A program made the position numbers and the translations under genes. A stretch of DNA of 64,000 nucleotides, from positions 186,001 through 250,000 of the forward strand of contig NZ_VCJO01000001.1 in the NCBI RefSeq assembly GCF_009712475.1, written 5' to 3'. This DNA comes from Micromonospora sp. CP22. GTDB taxonomy: Bacteria > Actinomycetota > Actinomycetes > Mycobacteriales > Micromonosporaceae. Below, in pieces: positions 18,710-26,841 of the stretch (its first letter is position 1; every line of letters starts with the position of its first letter). The notes beneath the pieces are model-generated. The model worked only from the letters and a program-made list of their open reading frames with translations, had not been told where the DNA came from and searched no databases.

Positions 18710-19234
18710 ATGGCGCTTTCCCGATCACGACTGGCCTTCCTACCCGGCGTCGCCCTGCTGGCGATCGTCCTCGGCGGCTGTGCGTCCTTCGGTGACCGCT
18801 CCGAACCACCCGTGGAGGCGAGCGCGCCGGCCGCCGACCAGCCCGGCGGCACGGGAGCCACCACCACCGGCAAGGGGCGGGTCAGCCTGCTCCAGAACCA
18901 CGGTCCCGACGGCCCGCTGCGCACCCTGAACGTGGAGCCGGACGGCCGGTGGGAGTGCATCGACTGCGCCGGTGACGGGGTCACCTCGACCGGGGCGCTG
19001 AGCGAGGAACAGCGGGAACGGTTGCAACAACTCCTGGCCGAACCGGAGCTGGCACAGGAGACCGACGAGGCCCGGGGATACCGGGTCAGCTGCGTCGGCG
19101 CCCTCACCTCCAGCCTGCTGACCTCGGTCGGCCTGATCACCTCGCAGGACTGCCCGGGGGAGGAACGCCCACCCGTGGCCGAGGAGATCCTGCTGCTGCT
19201 CACCCAGAACACCCCCGCCGAGATGGTCGGCTAG
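18710..19234 (+). CDS. lipoprotein, hypothetical
   Basis: 174 residues. The first 24 form a lipoprotein signal with the lipobox LGGC, so the mature protein should be anchored through that cysteine. A Pro/Ala/Thr/Gly linker follows, then a small domain of about 110 residues containing two CxxC-like or close cysteine pairs (ECIDC and later single cysteines). I do not recognise the family. A GTG one codon earlier (18707) is an alternative start. It ends just before the stop of the convergent flavoprotein gene. Confidence 0.75.
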   Translation: MALSRSRLAFLPGVALLAIVLGGCASFGDRSEPPVEASAPAADQPGGTGATTTGKGRVSLLQNHGPDGPLRTLNVEPDGRWECIDCAGDGVTSTGALSEEQRERLQQLLAEPELAQETDEARGYRVSCVGALTSSLLTSVGLITSQDCPGEERPPVAEEILLLLTQNTPAEMVG

Positions 19235-19235
19235 G

Positions 19236-20636
19236 TCAGAGCACCTTCCCGGGGTTGAGCAGGCCCGTCGGGTCCAGCGCCGCCTTGATCGCCTGATGCA
19301 CGCGTACGCCCACCGGGCCGATCTCCCGGGCCAGCCAGTCCCGCTTGAGCAGGCCGACGCCGTGCTCACCGGTGCACGTACCGCCCAGTTCCAGCCCCAG
19401 CCGCATGATCTCGTCGAAGGCCCGCCGACCGCGTTCCAGGCTCGCCGGATCCGCCCGGTCGACCACGATGTTGGGGTGCATGTTGCCGTCCCCGGCGTGG
19501 CCGACCACACCGATCGGCACCTGGCACTCGGCCGCGATCCGGGTCACCCCGTCGAGCAGGGCGGCGAGCGTTCCCCGGGGCACCGCCACGTCGTCGATGA
19601 TCAGACCGCCGTTGCCACCCGGGTACGTGTCCGCGGCGTACTTCTCCATCGCCGAGTGGGCCAACCGCCGGGCCTGCAACAACGCGGCGGCCTCCACGGC
19701 GTCGTCGGCCGCGTAGACCTCCTCGGCCCCGGCGGCCGCGCAGACCCTGGCCAGTTCGGCGAGGTCCGCCGCCGCTCGGGGGCCGGTGTCGGCCGCAGCC
19801 AGCAGCAGCGCCTCGGCGTCGGTGCGCAACCCCATCGGCCGGTACGCCTCGATCGCGACCAGGTGGGTGCGGTCGAGTAGTTCCAGCAGGCTGGGGGAGA
19901 GCCCCTGAGCGGCGATCCGCGCCACCGCCTCGCCGGCCTGCGCGGTCGAGCCGAACACCGCCACCAGGGTCAACGACTCCGCCGGAGCGGGCCGCAGCGC
20001 CACGGTCACCTCGGTGATCACCCCGAGCGTGCCCTCCGAGCCGACGAAGAGTCGGGTCAGGTCGTAGCCGGCCACCCCCTTGGCCGTACGCCGCCCGGTG
20101 CGCAGCACCTCGCCGGAGGCGAGCACCACCTCCAGGCCGAGCACGTACTCGGTGGTCACGCCGTACTTGACGCAGCACATGCCACCCGCGTTGGTGGCGA
20201 CGTTGCCGCCGATGGTGGACGACTCCCAGGAACCCGGGTCCGGCGGATACCACAGACCGTGCTCACCGACTGCGGCGGTGAGCGCGGCGTTGACCACTCC
20301 CGGCTGGACGACCGCGATCCGACTGACCGGGTCGATCTCCAGGATCGCGTCCATCGCGGTCGTGCTGACCACCACCGCGCCGTCGACCGCGTTCGCCGCG
20401 CCCGCCAGCCCGGTCCGCGCGCCCTGCGGCACCACCGGTGCGCCGTGCCGTCCGGCCGCCCGGACCACCGCGACCACCTCCTCGGTGGTGCGCGGCCGGG
20501 TCACCACCAGCGGCGTACCCGACGCGCACAGGTCGGCCTCATCCCGCTCGTACGTGCGCAGCAGGTCCGCATCGGTGAGCACCGCGTCCGGCCCGAGGGC
20601 GGCACGTAGGTCGTCGAGGAGGGGGGAGGTGGCCAT
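19236..20636 (-). CDS. FAD-linked oxidase, glycolate oxidase GlcD / D-lactate dehydrogenase type
   Basis: 466 residues of the PCMH-type FAD family. The FAD domain (about 40-220) contains PQGARTGLAGAA and STIGGNVATNAGGM; the C-terminal FAD-oxidase domain contains GHAGDGNMHPN and ends with the family motif TGLLNPGKVL. Such enzymes oxidise 2-hydroxy acids such as glycolate or D-lactate. No glcE or glcF subunits are next to it, so the single-chain D-lactate dehydrogenase role is as likely as glycolate oxidase. It is divergent from the DUF4031 gene. Confidence 0.85.
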   Translation of the reverse strand: MATSPLLDDLRAALGPDAVLTDADLLRTYERDEADLCASGTPLVVTRPRTTEEVVAVVRAAGRHGAPVVPQGARTGLAGAANAVDGAVVVSTTAMDAILEIDPVSRIAVVQPGVVNAALTAAVGEHGLWYPPDPGSWESSTIGGNVATNAGGMCCVKYGVTTEYVLGLEVVLASGEVLRTGRRTAKGVAGYDLTRLFVGSEGTLGVITEVTVALRPAPAESLTLVAVFGSTAQAGEAVARIAAQGLSPSLLELLDRTHLVAIEAYRPMGLRTDAEALLLAAADTGPRAAADLAELARVCAAAGAEEVYAADDAVEAAALLQARRLAHSAMEKYAADTYPGGNGGLIIDDVAVPRGTLAALLDGVTRIAAECQVPIGVVGHAGDGNMHPNIVVDRADPASLERGRRAFDEIMRLGLELGGTCTGEHGVGLLKRDWLAREIGPVGVRVHQAIKAALDPTGLLNPGKVL

Positions 20637-20703
20637 GCGGCCGAGGCTACGGCCGACCGTCGGTGATCATCAACCCGCGCCGACACCCGGTACGGTGGCT
20701 GCC

Positions 20704-21018
20704 GTGATCTACCTGGACCGGCCGTCCTGGCCGGGGCGCGGCCGTCTCTGGTCGCACCTGATCAGCGACGTCTCCCTCGCCGAACTGCACGTCTTCGCCG
20801 AGCTGCTGGGCGCGCCCCGGAAGGGCTTCGACCGGGACCACTACGACATTCCTGCGGAGCGTTTTCCGATGGCTGTCTGGCTCGGCGCGCGGGTCGTCTC
20901 CAGCCGCGACATCGTCAGTCTGCTCCGAGCCGCCAACCTCCGCCGCCCCAAACACCTCAACCCGCCCCGACCCCGCCCGCACGAGGTCAGCGGGACAGAC
21001 GCGCCAGTTCGCGGGTGA
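20704..21018 (+). CDS. DUF4031 family protein
   Basis: 104 residues. The opening IYLDRPSWPGRGRLWSHLISD and the motif FDRDHYDIP are characteristic of DUF4031, a small actinobacterial family without known function. GTG 20704 gives the family's usual start. The last 32 bases overlap the 3' end of the convergent HD-domain gene. Confidence 0.75.
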   Translation: MIYLDRPSWPGRGRLWSHLISDVSLAELHVFAELLGAPRKGFDRDHYDIPAERFPMAVWLGARVVSSRDIVSLLRAANLRRPKHLNPPRPRPHEVSGTDAPVRG

Positions 21019-21625
21019 GGTTGGCGCGCGCGGGGTGACTCCAGCGGGCGGCCAGGGCGGGGATGCGGTAGAGGGAGGGCAGGGCGAGCAGGCCGGAGAG
21101 CACCCGGGCGCGGCCGACCCGGTAGTCCGGTTCGGGCACGTGGGCGTACTCCCGGCGGATCGCCGTGGCGTACCTGTCGTAATCCGGTTCCGGTGCGGCC
21201 AGCACGGCCAGGTCGGCGTCGCAGAGCAGCGCCCCGTCGGCGTCTGACGGATCCACCGCGTGCCCGGCGGTGAGCAGGATCAGCCGATGCACCTCGGTCA
21301 CCTCGTCGGCGGGTAGGCCCAGCCGGGTGAGCAGGGCGTCGGCCAGCGCCGCGCTGTCGCGTTCGTTGCGGTCGCCGGAGGCGCGCGGGTCGTACACCGC
21401 GTCGTGGCACCACGCGGCGAGCCGGACCAGATCGGGGTGCGGCGCGGTCGAGGCGTACTGGTCGATCACGTCCAGCATGGCGGCCAGGTGGGTGAGCGTG
21501 TGGTAGTGCCGGTGCGGCTCCTGCCACCGTTCGAGCAGCTCGGCCCCCACCGCGTCGACCACCGCCGGATCGACCGCACCGGCAGCCCGTGCGGTGGTAC
21601 GCCATCGCTCGTTCAACCCCGCCAC
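20987..21625 (-). CDS. HD-superfamily metal-dependent hydrolase
   Basis: 212 residues. The metal-binding pattern is HYHTLTHL at the N-terminus, then CHDAVYDP with the HD pair, and a later aspartate in LLCDADLAVLA. This arrangement matches the predicted metal-dependent HD phosphohydrolases of unknown substrate. The GTG at 21625 gives a start just before the first conserved helix. The tail overlaps the DUF4031 gene; the head faces the FUSC-type gene across 108 bases. Confidence 0.8.
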   Translation of the reverse strand: MAGLNERWRTTARAAGAVDPAVVDAVGAELLERWQEPHRHYHTLTHLAAMLDVIDQYASTAPHPDLVRLAAWCHDAVYDPRASGDRNERDSAALADALLTRLGLPADEVTEVHRLILLTAGHAVDPSDADGALLCDADLAVLAAPEPDYDRYATAIRREYAHVPEPDYRVGRARVLSGLLALPSLYRIPALAARWSHPARANLTRELARLSR

Positions 21626-21733
21626 CCGGTCGAGTCTGCCCCATCCGGCGACGTGCCGCCATCGTTGCCTCCCGTCCGGACGGGTGGGTCGCTTCGGCGG
21701 GAATGTCCGGGCGTGACGTGGGTAGTCCCGGCC

Positions 21734-22993
21734 ATGGCAGTGGCCAGGGAGCGGGTTTCTCGGCTGCTGCGCCGCAGCACGCCTGACGGCCGATCCGACA
21801 TCGACACGGCCCGGATCTCCGAGGCGGTGGCGCAGCTGCACCACCGTGGGAAGGCCACCCTGCGCGATCGCCTGCATCGGGTACGTCTGTCGCTCGGCGT
21901 GGCCGCCCAGGCAGGTCTGGCGGCCGGGCTGGCCTGGCTGGCCGCGCACGAGCTGTTGGGTAACCCGCAGCCGGTCTTCGCCCCGATCTCCGCTGTCGGC
22001 ACCCTGGCCGTATCGGTAGGGCAGCGGTTCCGCCGAACCATCGAGCTGATCATCGGGGTGGGTGTCGGGGTGGCCGTCGGCGACCTACTGGTCTATTTCC
22101 TCGGCACCGGCCCGTGGCAGCTCGCCCTGGTGGTCACCGCTGCCATCGTGCTGACGGTCTTCGCCGGGGGTAGCGTCGCCGTGGTCATCCAGGCCGCGGC
22201 GACGGCGGTGCTGATCGTGACGCTCAGCCCGTCGGTCGAGGACCTGGAGATACCCCGCTTCATCGACGCCCTGGTCGGTGGCAGTTGCGCCCTGCTGGTC
22301 ACCGCGATCCTGCTGCCGCTCAACCCGCTACGGGTGCTCAACCGCGCCGCCAGGCCGGCGCTCATCCTCCTCGCCGACCAGCTCGACCTCGCCGCCGAAG
22401 GGCTGGGGGAACAGGATCGTGACAAGATCCAGACTGCGCTGGAGCGGCTGCGAGACAACAAGGCGGAGTTGGCCACCTTCTCCGAGGCGATCGAGGGTGC
22501 CAAGGAAACCGCGATGCTCTCCCCGGCCCGCTGGCACCGACGCAGCGAACTCACCCACTACGCGGAGGCGGCCGACCCGATCGAACGGGCGATGCGTAAC
22601 AGCGGCACGCTGATCCGTCGCGCGGTGACCCTGGTGGAGGACGACGAGCCACTCCCGGAACCGATGCCGGACGCGGTCGGTCACCTGGCCGAGTCGGTAC
22701 GCCTGCTCCAGAAGGAGTTCGCCCAGGGCGACGAGCCCGAGAAGGCCCGGGAGCGGGCGCTGCGCGCCGTCAGCGAGGCCGGCCGGGCGTACGGCCGTGG
22801 GGTCGGGTTCTCCGGCAGCGTGGTGGTGGCACAGGTGCGTACCACCGCCAGTGACCTGCTGGTGGCCTCCGGTCTCAGCCAGGAGGAGGCGAACCGGCTG
22901 GTGCGGCGTTCCTTCGGTGAGCTGGAGCGACCGGGAGCACCGGCCGGACCGGAGCCGGCTGTGCAACAACCCACCGCGCCCCCGGTCGGCTGA
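21734..22993 (+). CDS. FUSC / aromatic acid exporter family membrane protein
   Basis: 419 residues. An N-terminal amphipathic region is followed by about six hydrophobic helices (roughly 60-200) containing PVFAPISAVGTLAVSVGQR, a conserved feature of FUSC-type exporters, then a long cytoplasmic helical domain. It is probably a small-molecule exporter or a partner of one; the substrate is unknown. The ATG at 21734 follows a modest GTAGTCCC leader with no strong ribosome site. A frame extending further upstream overlaps the HD gene and looks non-coding. Confidence 0.75.
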   Translation: MAVARERVSRLLRRSTPDGRSDIDTARISEAVAQLHHRGKATLRDRLHRVRLSLGVAAQAGLAAGLAWLAAHELLGNPQPVFAPISAVGTLAVSVGQRFRRTIELIIGVGVGVAVGDLLVYFLGTGPWQLALVVTAAIVLTVFAGGSVAVVIQAAATAVLIVTLSPSVEDLEIPRFIDALVGGSCALLVTAILLPLNPLRVLNRAARPALILLADQLDLAAEGLGEQDRDKIQTALERLRDNKAELATFSEAIEGAKETAMLSPARWHRRSELTHYAEAADPIERAMRNSGTLIRRAVTLVEDDEPLPEPMPDAVGHLAESVRLLQKEFAQGDEPEKARERALRAVSEAGRAYGRGVGFSGSVVVAQVRTTASDLLVASGLSQEEANRLVRRSFGELERPGAPAGPEPAVQQPTAPPVG

Positions 22994-23050
22994 CCACCGG
23001 GGGTGGCCGTGCGCCCGGACCGACGGGCCGGGCATGACTACGCTGATCGC

Positions 23051-24553
23051 ATGGCCGTCACCCCGTCCGGCGGATCTCTGCCGCCGTCACCGTACGTGCC
23101 CGCTGCGCCCGGCGCGGATGGTGGCGTACCCGGAATGCCACGACGCCGGCTCAGCTGGCGGCGGGCGCTGGTGCTGGTCGGGGTGATCATCCTGATCGCG
23201 GCCTGCGCGATCTTCATGCTCTTCACGCTCGGCACCAGCCTCGGCTCGGAGGCGTTGCTGGTCGGAACCGCCGCGGCGGTGCTGCCGGTCCCGGTGCTGG
23301 TGGCCTGCTTCCTCTGGCTCGACCGGTACGAGCCCGAGCCGCTGAAGTACCTCGTCTTCTGCTTCGCCTGGGGCGCTTTCGTCTCCACCGCGGCGTCACT
23401 GATGGTCAACGAGACGGCCGCCGGCTGGTTCGAGGACCAGGGCCTACCCGTCGCGCTCACCGCCGTCCTGGTGGCGCCCTTCATCGAGGAACTGACCAAG
23501 ACCCTGGGCCCGATCCTGCTGCTGGTGTTCCGGCGGCGGGAATGGTCCGGCATCACCGACGGCCTCGTCTACTGCGGGCTCTCCGCGATCGGCTTCGCCA
23601 TGGTGGAGAACATCCTCTACCTCGGTGGACACGGCTACGCCTCGGGTGTCGAGCAGTACGGCCCGGCGACCGGTGCGCAGCAGGTCATCGCGATCTTCAT
23701 CGTCCGGATCCTGCTCTTCGGGTTCGCCCACCCGTTGTTCACCTCGATGGCCGGTATCGGACTCGGCATCGCCGCGCGGTCGGCGGACCGGCGGGTGCGG
23801 TTCTTCGCCCCCCTCGCCGGGCTGCTCCTGGCGATGATGCTGCACGGGACGTGGAACCTGCTGCCGACGCTGACCCAGGCCACGGGCGAGGTGCTGATCT
23901 CGATCTTCGGCTTCGTCGGCGTGATGGTTCCGATCTTCTTCGGCATGGTCGGTCTGGCGGTGTGGCTGCGCGCCTGGGAGGGGCGGCTCACCGAGCGGGT
24001 GCTGCCGGACTACGTGCGGGCCGGTTGGCTGACGCCGCCGGAGGTGGCGGCGTTGAGCAGCCTCGGCCGACGCCACGCGGCCCGGGTATGGGCCCGGCGG
24101 GTGGCCGGCGACGCCGGTCTCCGGGCGATGCGCGGCTACCAGTTCGCGGCGACCCGGCTGGCCCTGCTCCGGGATGGTGCGACGCGTGGTCTGGACCGCC
24201 GACCGGTCGACCGGGACCGGACGGCCCGGGAGGAACAGGAGCTACTGAACTCGATCGCCGCGTACCGGTCGTACTTCGTGGGTCGAGACCCGCAGTCGCC
24301 GGTCGGTGTCTGGGACGGGCACCGCTACCACCTGCGTTTCCCCGACGGCTCGCAGCGAGCGGTGGAAGCACCGGAGGAACCGGTGGTGCCGATTCCGGTG
24401 GTGCTCACCCCACCGCCTCCGCCGCCCGTCTCCCCCGGCGGCTACGGCCACCCGGGCTGGCCCAGCCCCGCCGGCTCCTGGCCGCCCGGCCCCGGTCCCG
24501 CCGGCCACTGGCCACCGGGCCCCGGCGGCTCGTGGCCACCCGGCCACCGCTGA
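23051..24553 (+). CDS. PrsW family intramembrane metalloprotease
   Basis: 500 residues. A proline-rich head of 35 residues precedes about eight transmembrane helices. The PrsW motifs are present: DRYEPEP (91-97), EELTK (146-150), GFAMVENILY (Glu186) and a later HP pair in GFAHPLFTS. The C-terminal 150 residues are soluble and end in a Pro/Gly/Trp-rich repeat region. In Bacillus PrsW cleaves an anti-sigma factor; no sigma or anti-sigma gene is nearby here, so the target is unknown. Confidence 0.85.
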   Translation: MAVTPSGGSLPPSPYVPAAPGADGGVPGMPRRRLSWRRALVLVGVIILIAACAIFMLFTLGTSLGSEALLVGTAAAVLPVPVLVACFLWLDRYEPEPLKYLVFCFAWGAFVSTAASLMVNETAAGWFEDQGLPVALTAVLVAPFIEELTKTLGPILLLVFRRREWSGITDGLVYCGLSAIGFAMVENILYLGGHGYASGVEQYGPATGAQQVIAIFIVRILLFGFAHPLFTSMAGIGLGIAARSADRRVRFFAPLAGLLLAMMLHGTWNLLPTLTQATGEVLISIFGFVGVMVPIFFGMVGLAVWLRAWEGRLTERVLPDYVRAGWLTPPEVAALSSLGRRHAARVWARRVAGDAGLRAMRGYQFAATRLALLRDGATRGLDRRPVDRDRTAREEQELLNSIAAYRSYFVGRDPQSPVGVWDGHRYHLRFPDGSQRAVEAPEEPVVPIPVVLTPPPPPPVSPGGYGHPGWPSPAGSWPPGPGPAGHWPPGPGGSWPPGHR

Positions 24554-24570
24554 GCGTCGGCACCTGGCCA

Positions 24571-24604
24571 CCGCCGCCCGCCCGTCGACCGGGTCGGGCG
24601 GCGG
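24571..24604. terminator. bidirectional terminator after prsW-like gene
   Basis: CCGCCGCCCG pairs exactly with CGGGCGGCGG around a 14-base loop. It lies between two converging genes. Confidence 0.65.
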
Positions 24605-24606
24605 AC

Positions 24607-24774
24607 TCAGGTCATCAGGCTGGTGAGGAAGTCTCCGAGCCCCTGCGCCATCATCATCAGGGCCGCACCGATCGCCTTGAACATCTGCGCGGCGCCCTCC
24701 GGCCGGAACGCCATGAAGTAGATCAAGAACGCGAGGCTTCCCCAGGCCAGCACCTTCTTCACGAATACCGGCAT
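24607..24774 (-). CDS. small membrane protein, hypothetical
   Basis: 55 residues with a hydrophobic helix at about 8-24 and a second amphipathic, methionine-rich helix near 38-50. GGGGAGG lies four bases before the ATG at 24774, a strong sign of translation. It is read in the same direction as the GroES-like gene, about 200 bases downstream of it. I do not recognise the family. Confidence 0.7.
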   Translation of the reverse strand: MPVFVKKVLAWGSLAFLIYFMAFRPEGAAQMFKAIGAALMMMAQGLGDFLTSLMT

Positions 24775-24971
24775 CGTCCCTCCCCAGGCCGGTGGTGCGG
24801 CTGGCTTCCCGCCGGGGAGCGCGGCAAACGACGCGTGGGCCGATCGAGGGGCGGCAGGGGTGGTCCCGGTGGGCTCAGCGGCGGGCAGGACGGCGCCGGG
24901 CGGCTGGTCGCGCCGCGCCGCATCCGGCGTGACCGGCTCCGAACGGGTCACCCAGATGGCGACCGCTCGCG

Positions 24972-25310
24972 TCAGAGGTAGAGCCCGGTCGCGTCTTCCT
25001 CGATCCGCTCGGCGGCCACCGCGTGCACGTCGCGTTCCCGCAGCAGGACGTATTCGCGGCCGTGCAGCTCGACCTCGGAGCGGTCGTCGGGGTCGAACAG
25101 CACTCGGTCGCCGGAGACGATGGAGCGTACGTTGGGGCCGACGCCGACCGCGGTTGCCCACGCCAGCCGTTTGCCCACGGCTGCGGTAGCGGGAATCACG
25201 ATGCCGGCGCTGGAACGCCGCTCTCCATCGCTGCCCTCTATCCGCACCAGCACACGGTCGTGCAGCAGCCGGATGGGCAGGCCAGTGTCGAGGTTCGGGT
25301 CGGCGGTCAC
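24972..25310 (-). CDS. GroES-like co-chaperonin, divergent
   Basis: 112 residues with the beta-barrel signatures of GroES: LHDRVLVR near residue 14, SSAGIVIPATA, then GDRVLFDPDD and EYVLLRERDVHAV near the end. The central loop differs from canonical GroES and there is an N-terminal extension and a C-terminal tail (EEDATGLYL). It is 11 kb from groEL and not co-transcribed with it. Whether it can cap a GroEL ring is open. The GTG at 25310 was chosen because the frame upstream loses similarity. Confidence 0.75.
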   Translation of the reverse strand: MTADPNLDTGLPIRLLHDRVLVRIEGSDGERRSSAGIVIPATAAVGKRLAWATAVGVGPNVRSIVSGDRVLFDPDDRSEVELHGREYVLLRERDVHAVAAERIEEDATGLYL

Positions 25311-25479
25311 GCCGCAGACGCTACCGTGTCCGTCCCCGTCGGATGTCGGTGGTATTCCGGTTAGCGCACGCAGTGAGCGGGGCACTGTGGGTGGTGAAAT
25401 TCGTCCTACCCTCGACCGGTCGGGCGTATCCTGTCCGACCTGACGCAGAGCGCGGGCCGAGATCTGCCGGGAGGTGCGC

Positions 25480-26778
25480 TTGAGTCGCTTCGAGCGGTTA
25501 CGCGGACGGCTGCGTCGCGCGTACGAGTCGGGCCGGGACGCGGTCCGTGCGGGTCGTCAGACGCCACCCGACGTTCCGGAGCCGGCGCGGGTGGCCTCGC
25601 CGTCGAGCCCCGGGCCGGAGGCGCCGACGTCGGCGACCGTGGTCGATGCCGAGACGCCCACCCCGGTCCACAACTCCACCTCCAGCCGCGACGACGCCGA
25701 CGTGCCGCACGCGTTGCGGATCGCCGCCGCCTGGTGCTGGCGACTGATCGTCATCGGCATCGTCTTCTGGGCGTTGCTGAGACTCGTCAGCATGATCAGC
25801 ATCGTGATCATCCCGTTGGCCGTGGCGCTGCTGCTGTCGGCGCTGCTGGCACCTGCGGTCGGCTGGCTGCTACGGGCCCGGCTGCCGAGATCGCTGGCGA
25901 CCGCAGTGGTGCTGGTCGCCGGGTTGGCCGGGGTGATCGGCACGCTCACCCTGGTGGTGAACGAGTTCATCAAGGGCGTTCCGGAGCTGACCGAGAAGTC
26001 GACCCAGGGTCTGCAGCAGATCCAGGACTGGCTCAAGACGGGGCCGCTGCACCTGTCGGACAACGACCTCGACCGGTTTATCGAGGAGACCCAGCAGTGG
26101 GTCAACAACAACACCGAGCGCTTCACCAGCGGTGCCCTCTCCACCGCAGCCACCCTGGCCGAGGTGCTGACCGGGATCGTGCTGGTCCTCTTCGCGACCT
26201 TCTTCTTCCTCCGCGACGGTGCGGTGATCTGGCGTTTCCTGGTCCGGATGCTGCCGGTGGCGGCGCGCTGGAAGGTCGACGACGCCGGCCGGGCCGCCTG
26301 GGCGACGCTCGTCGCCTACGTCCGGGCGACGGTGCTGGTCGCCTTCATCGACGCCGTCGGCATCGGCATCTTCCTGGTGATCTTCGACATCCCGTTCGCC
26401 TTCCCGTTGGCCGCCCTGGTCTTTCTCGGCGCGTTCATCCCGATCGTCGGTGCCACCCTCTCCGGGGGTGTGGCGGTGCTGGTGGCGTTGGTCGACAGTG
26501 GTCCGGTGACCGCGTTGATCATCCTTGGCGTGGTGATCGGCGTACAGCAGGTGGAGGGGCACGTCCTCCAGCCGCTGATCATGGGTAGGGCGGTGGCCAT
26601 CCACCCGCTCGCAGTGATCATCGGTCTGGCGGCCGGCGTGGTGCTCGCCGGGATCACCGGCGCGCTGGTCGCGGTGCCCATCATCGCGGTGCTCAACACG
26701 GCGATCCGCCGCCTCGCCGCCCGGAGCGTCCCGGACACCCCGCCGGACGCCGTCGTCGTCGCCTCCCGCGCACCCTGA
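25480..26778 (+). CDS. AI-2E family transporter (TqsA/YdiK-like)
   Basis: 432 residues. A basic head and a Pro/Thr-rich stretch of about 75 residues precede seven to eight hydrophobic helices, arranged as in the AI-2E/PerM superfamily: two pairs, a long soluble segment (about 170-215), then four helices containing GAFIPIVGATLSGG and EGHVLQPLIMGR, both family signatures. Members include exporters of autoinducer-2 and sodium/proton antiporters, so the substrate is unclear. TTG 25480 is preferred because GGGAGG (25469-25474) is well placed for it but overlaps the GTG at 25474. Confidence 0.82.
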   Translation: MSRFERLRGRLRRAYESGRDAVRAGRQTPPDVPEPARVASPSSPGPEAPTSATVVDAETPTPVHNSTSSRDDADVPHALRIAAAWCWRLIVIGIVFWALLRLVSMISIVIIPLAVALLLSALLAPAVGWLLRARLPRSLATAVVLVAGLAGVIGTLTLVVNEFIKGVPELTEKSTQGLQQIQDWLKTGPLHLSDNDLDRFIEETQQWVNNNTERFTSGALSTAATLAEVLTGIVLVLFATFFFLRDGAVIWRFLVRMLPVAARWKVDDAGRAAWATLVAYVRATVLVAFIDAVGIGIFLVIFDIPFAFPLAALVFLGAFIPIVGATLSGGVAVLVALVDSGPVTALIILGVVIGVQQVEGHVLQPLIMGRAVAIHPLAVIIGLAAGVVLAGITGALVAVPIIAVLNTAIRRLAARSVPDTPPDAVVVASRAP

Positions 26779-26796
26779 GCGGCTGAGGGGGCCATG

Positions 26797-26836
26797 CCCG
26801 CCGCGCCAGCCCGAGACGACCGGGCCGCGCGGCGGG
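26797..26836. terminator. terminator hairpin between converging genes
   Basis: CCCGCCGCGC pairs with GCGCGGCGGG around a 20-base loop. An outer CTGAGCGGC/GCCGCTCAG helix can extend it into both coding ends. Confidence 0.55.
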
Positions 26837-26841
26837 GCCGC

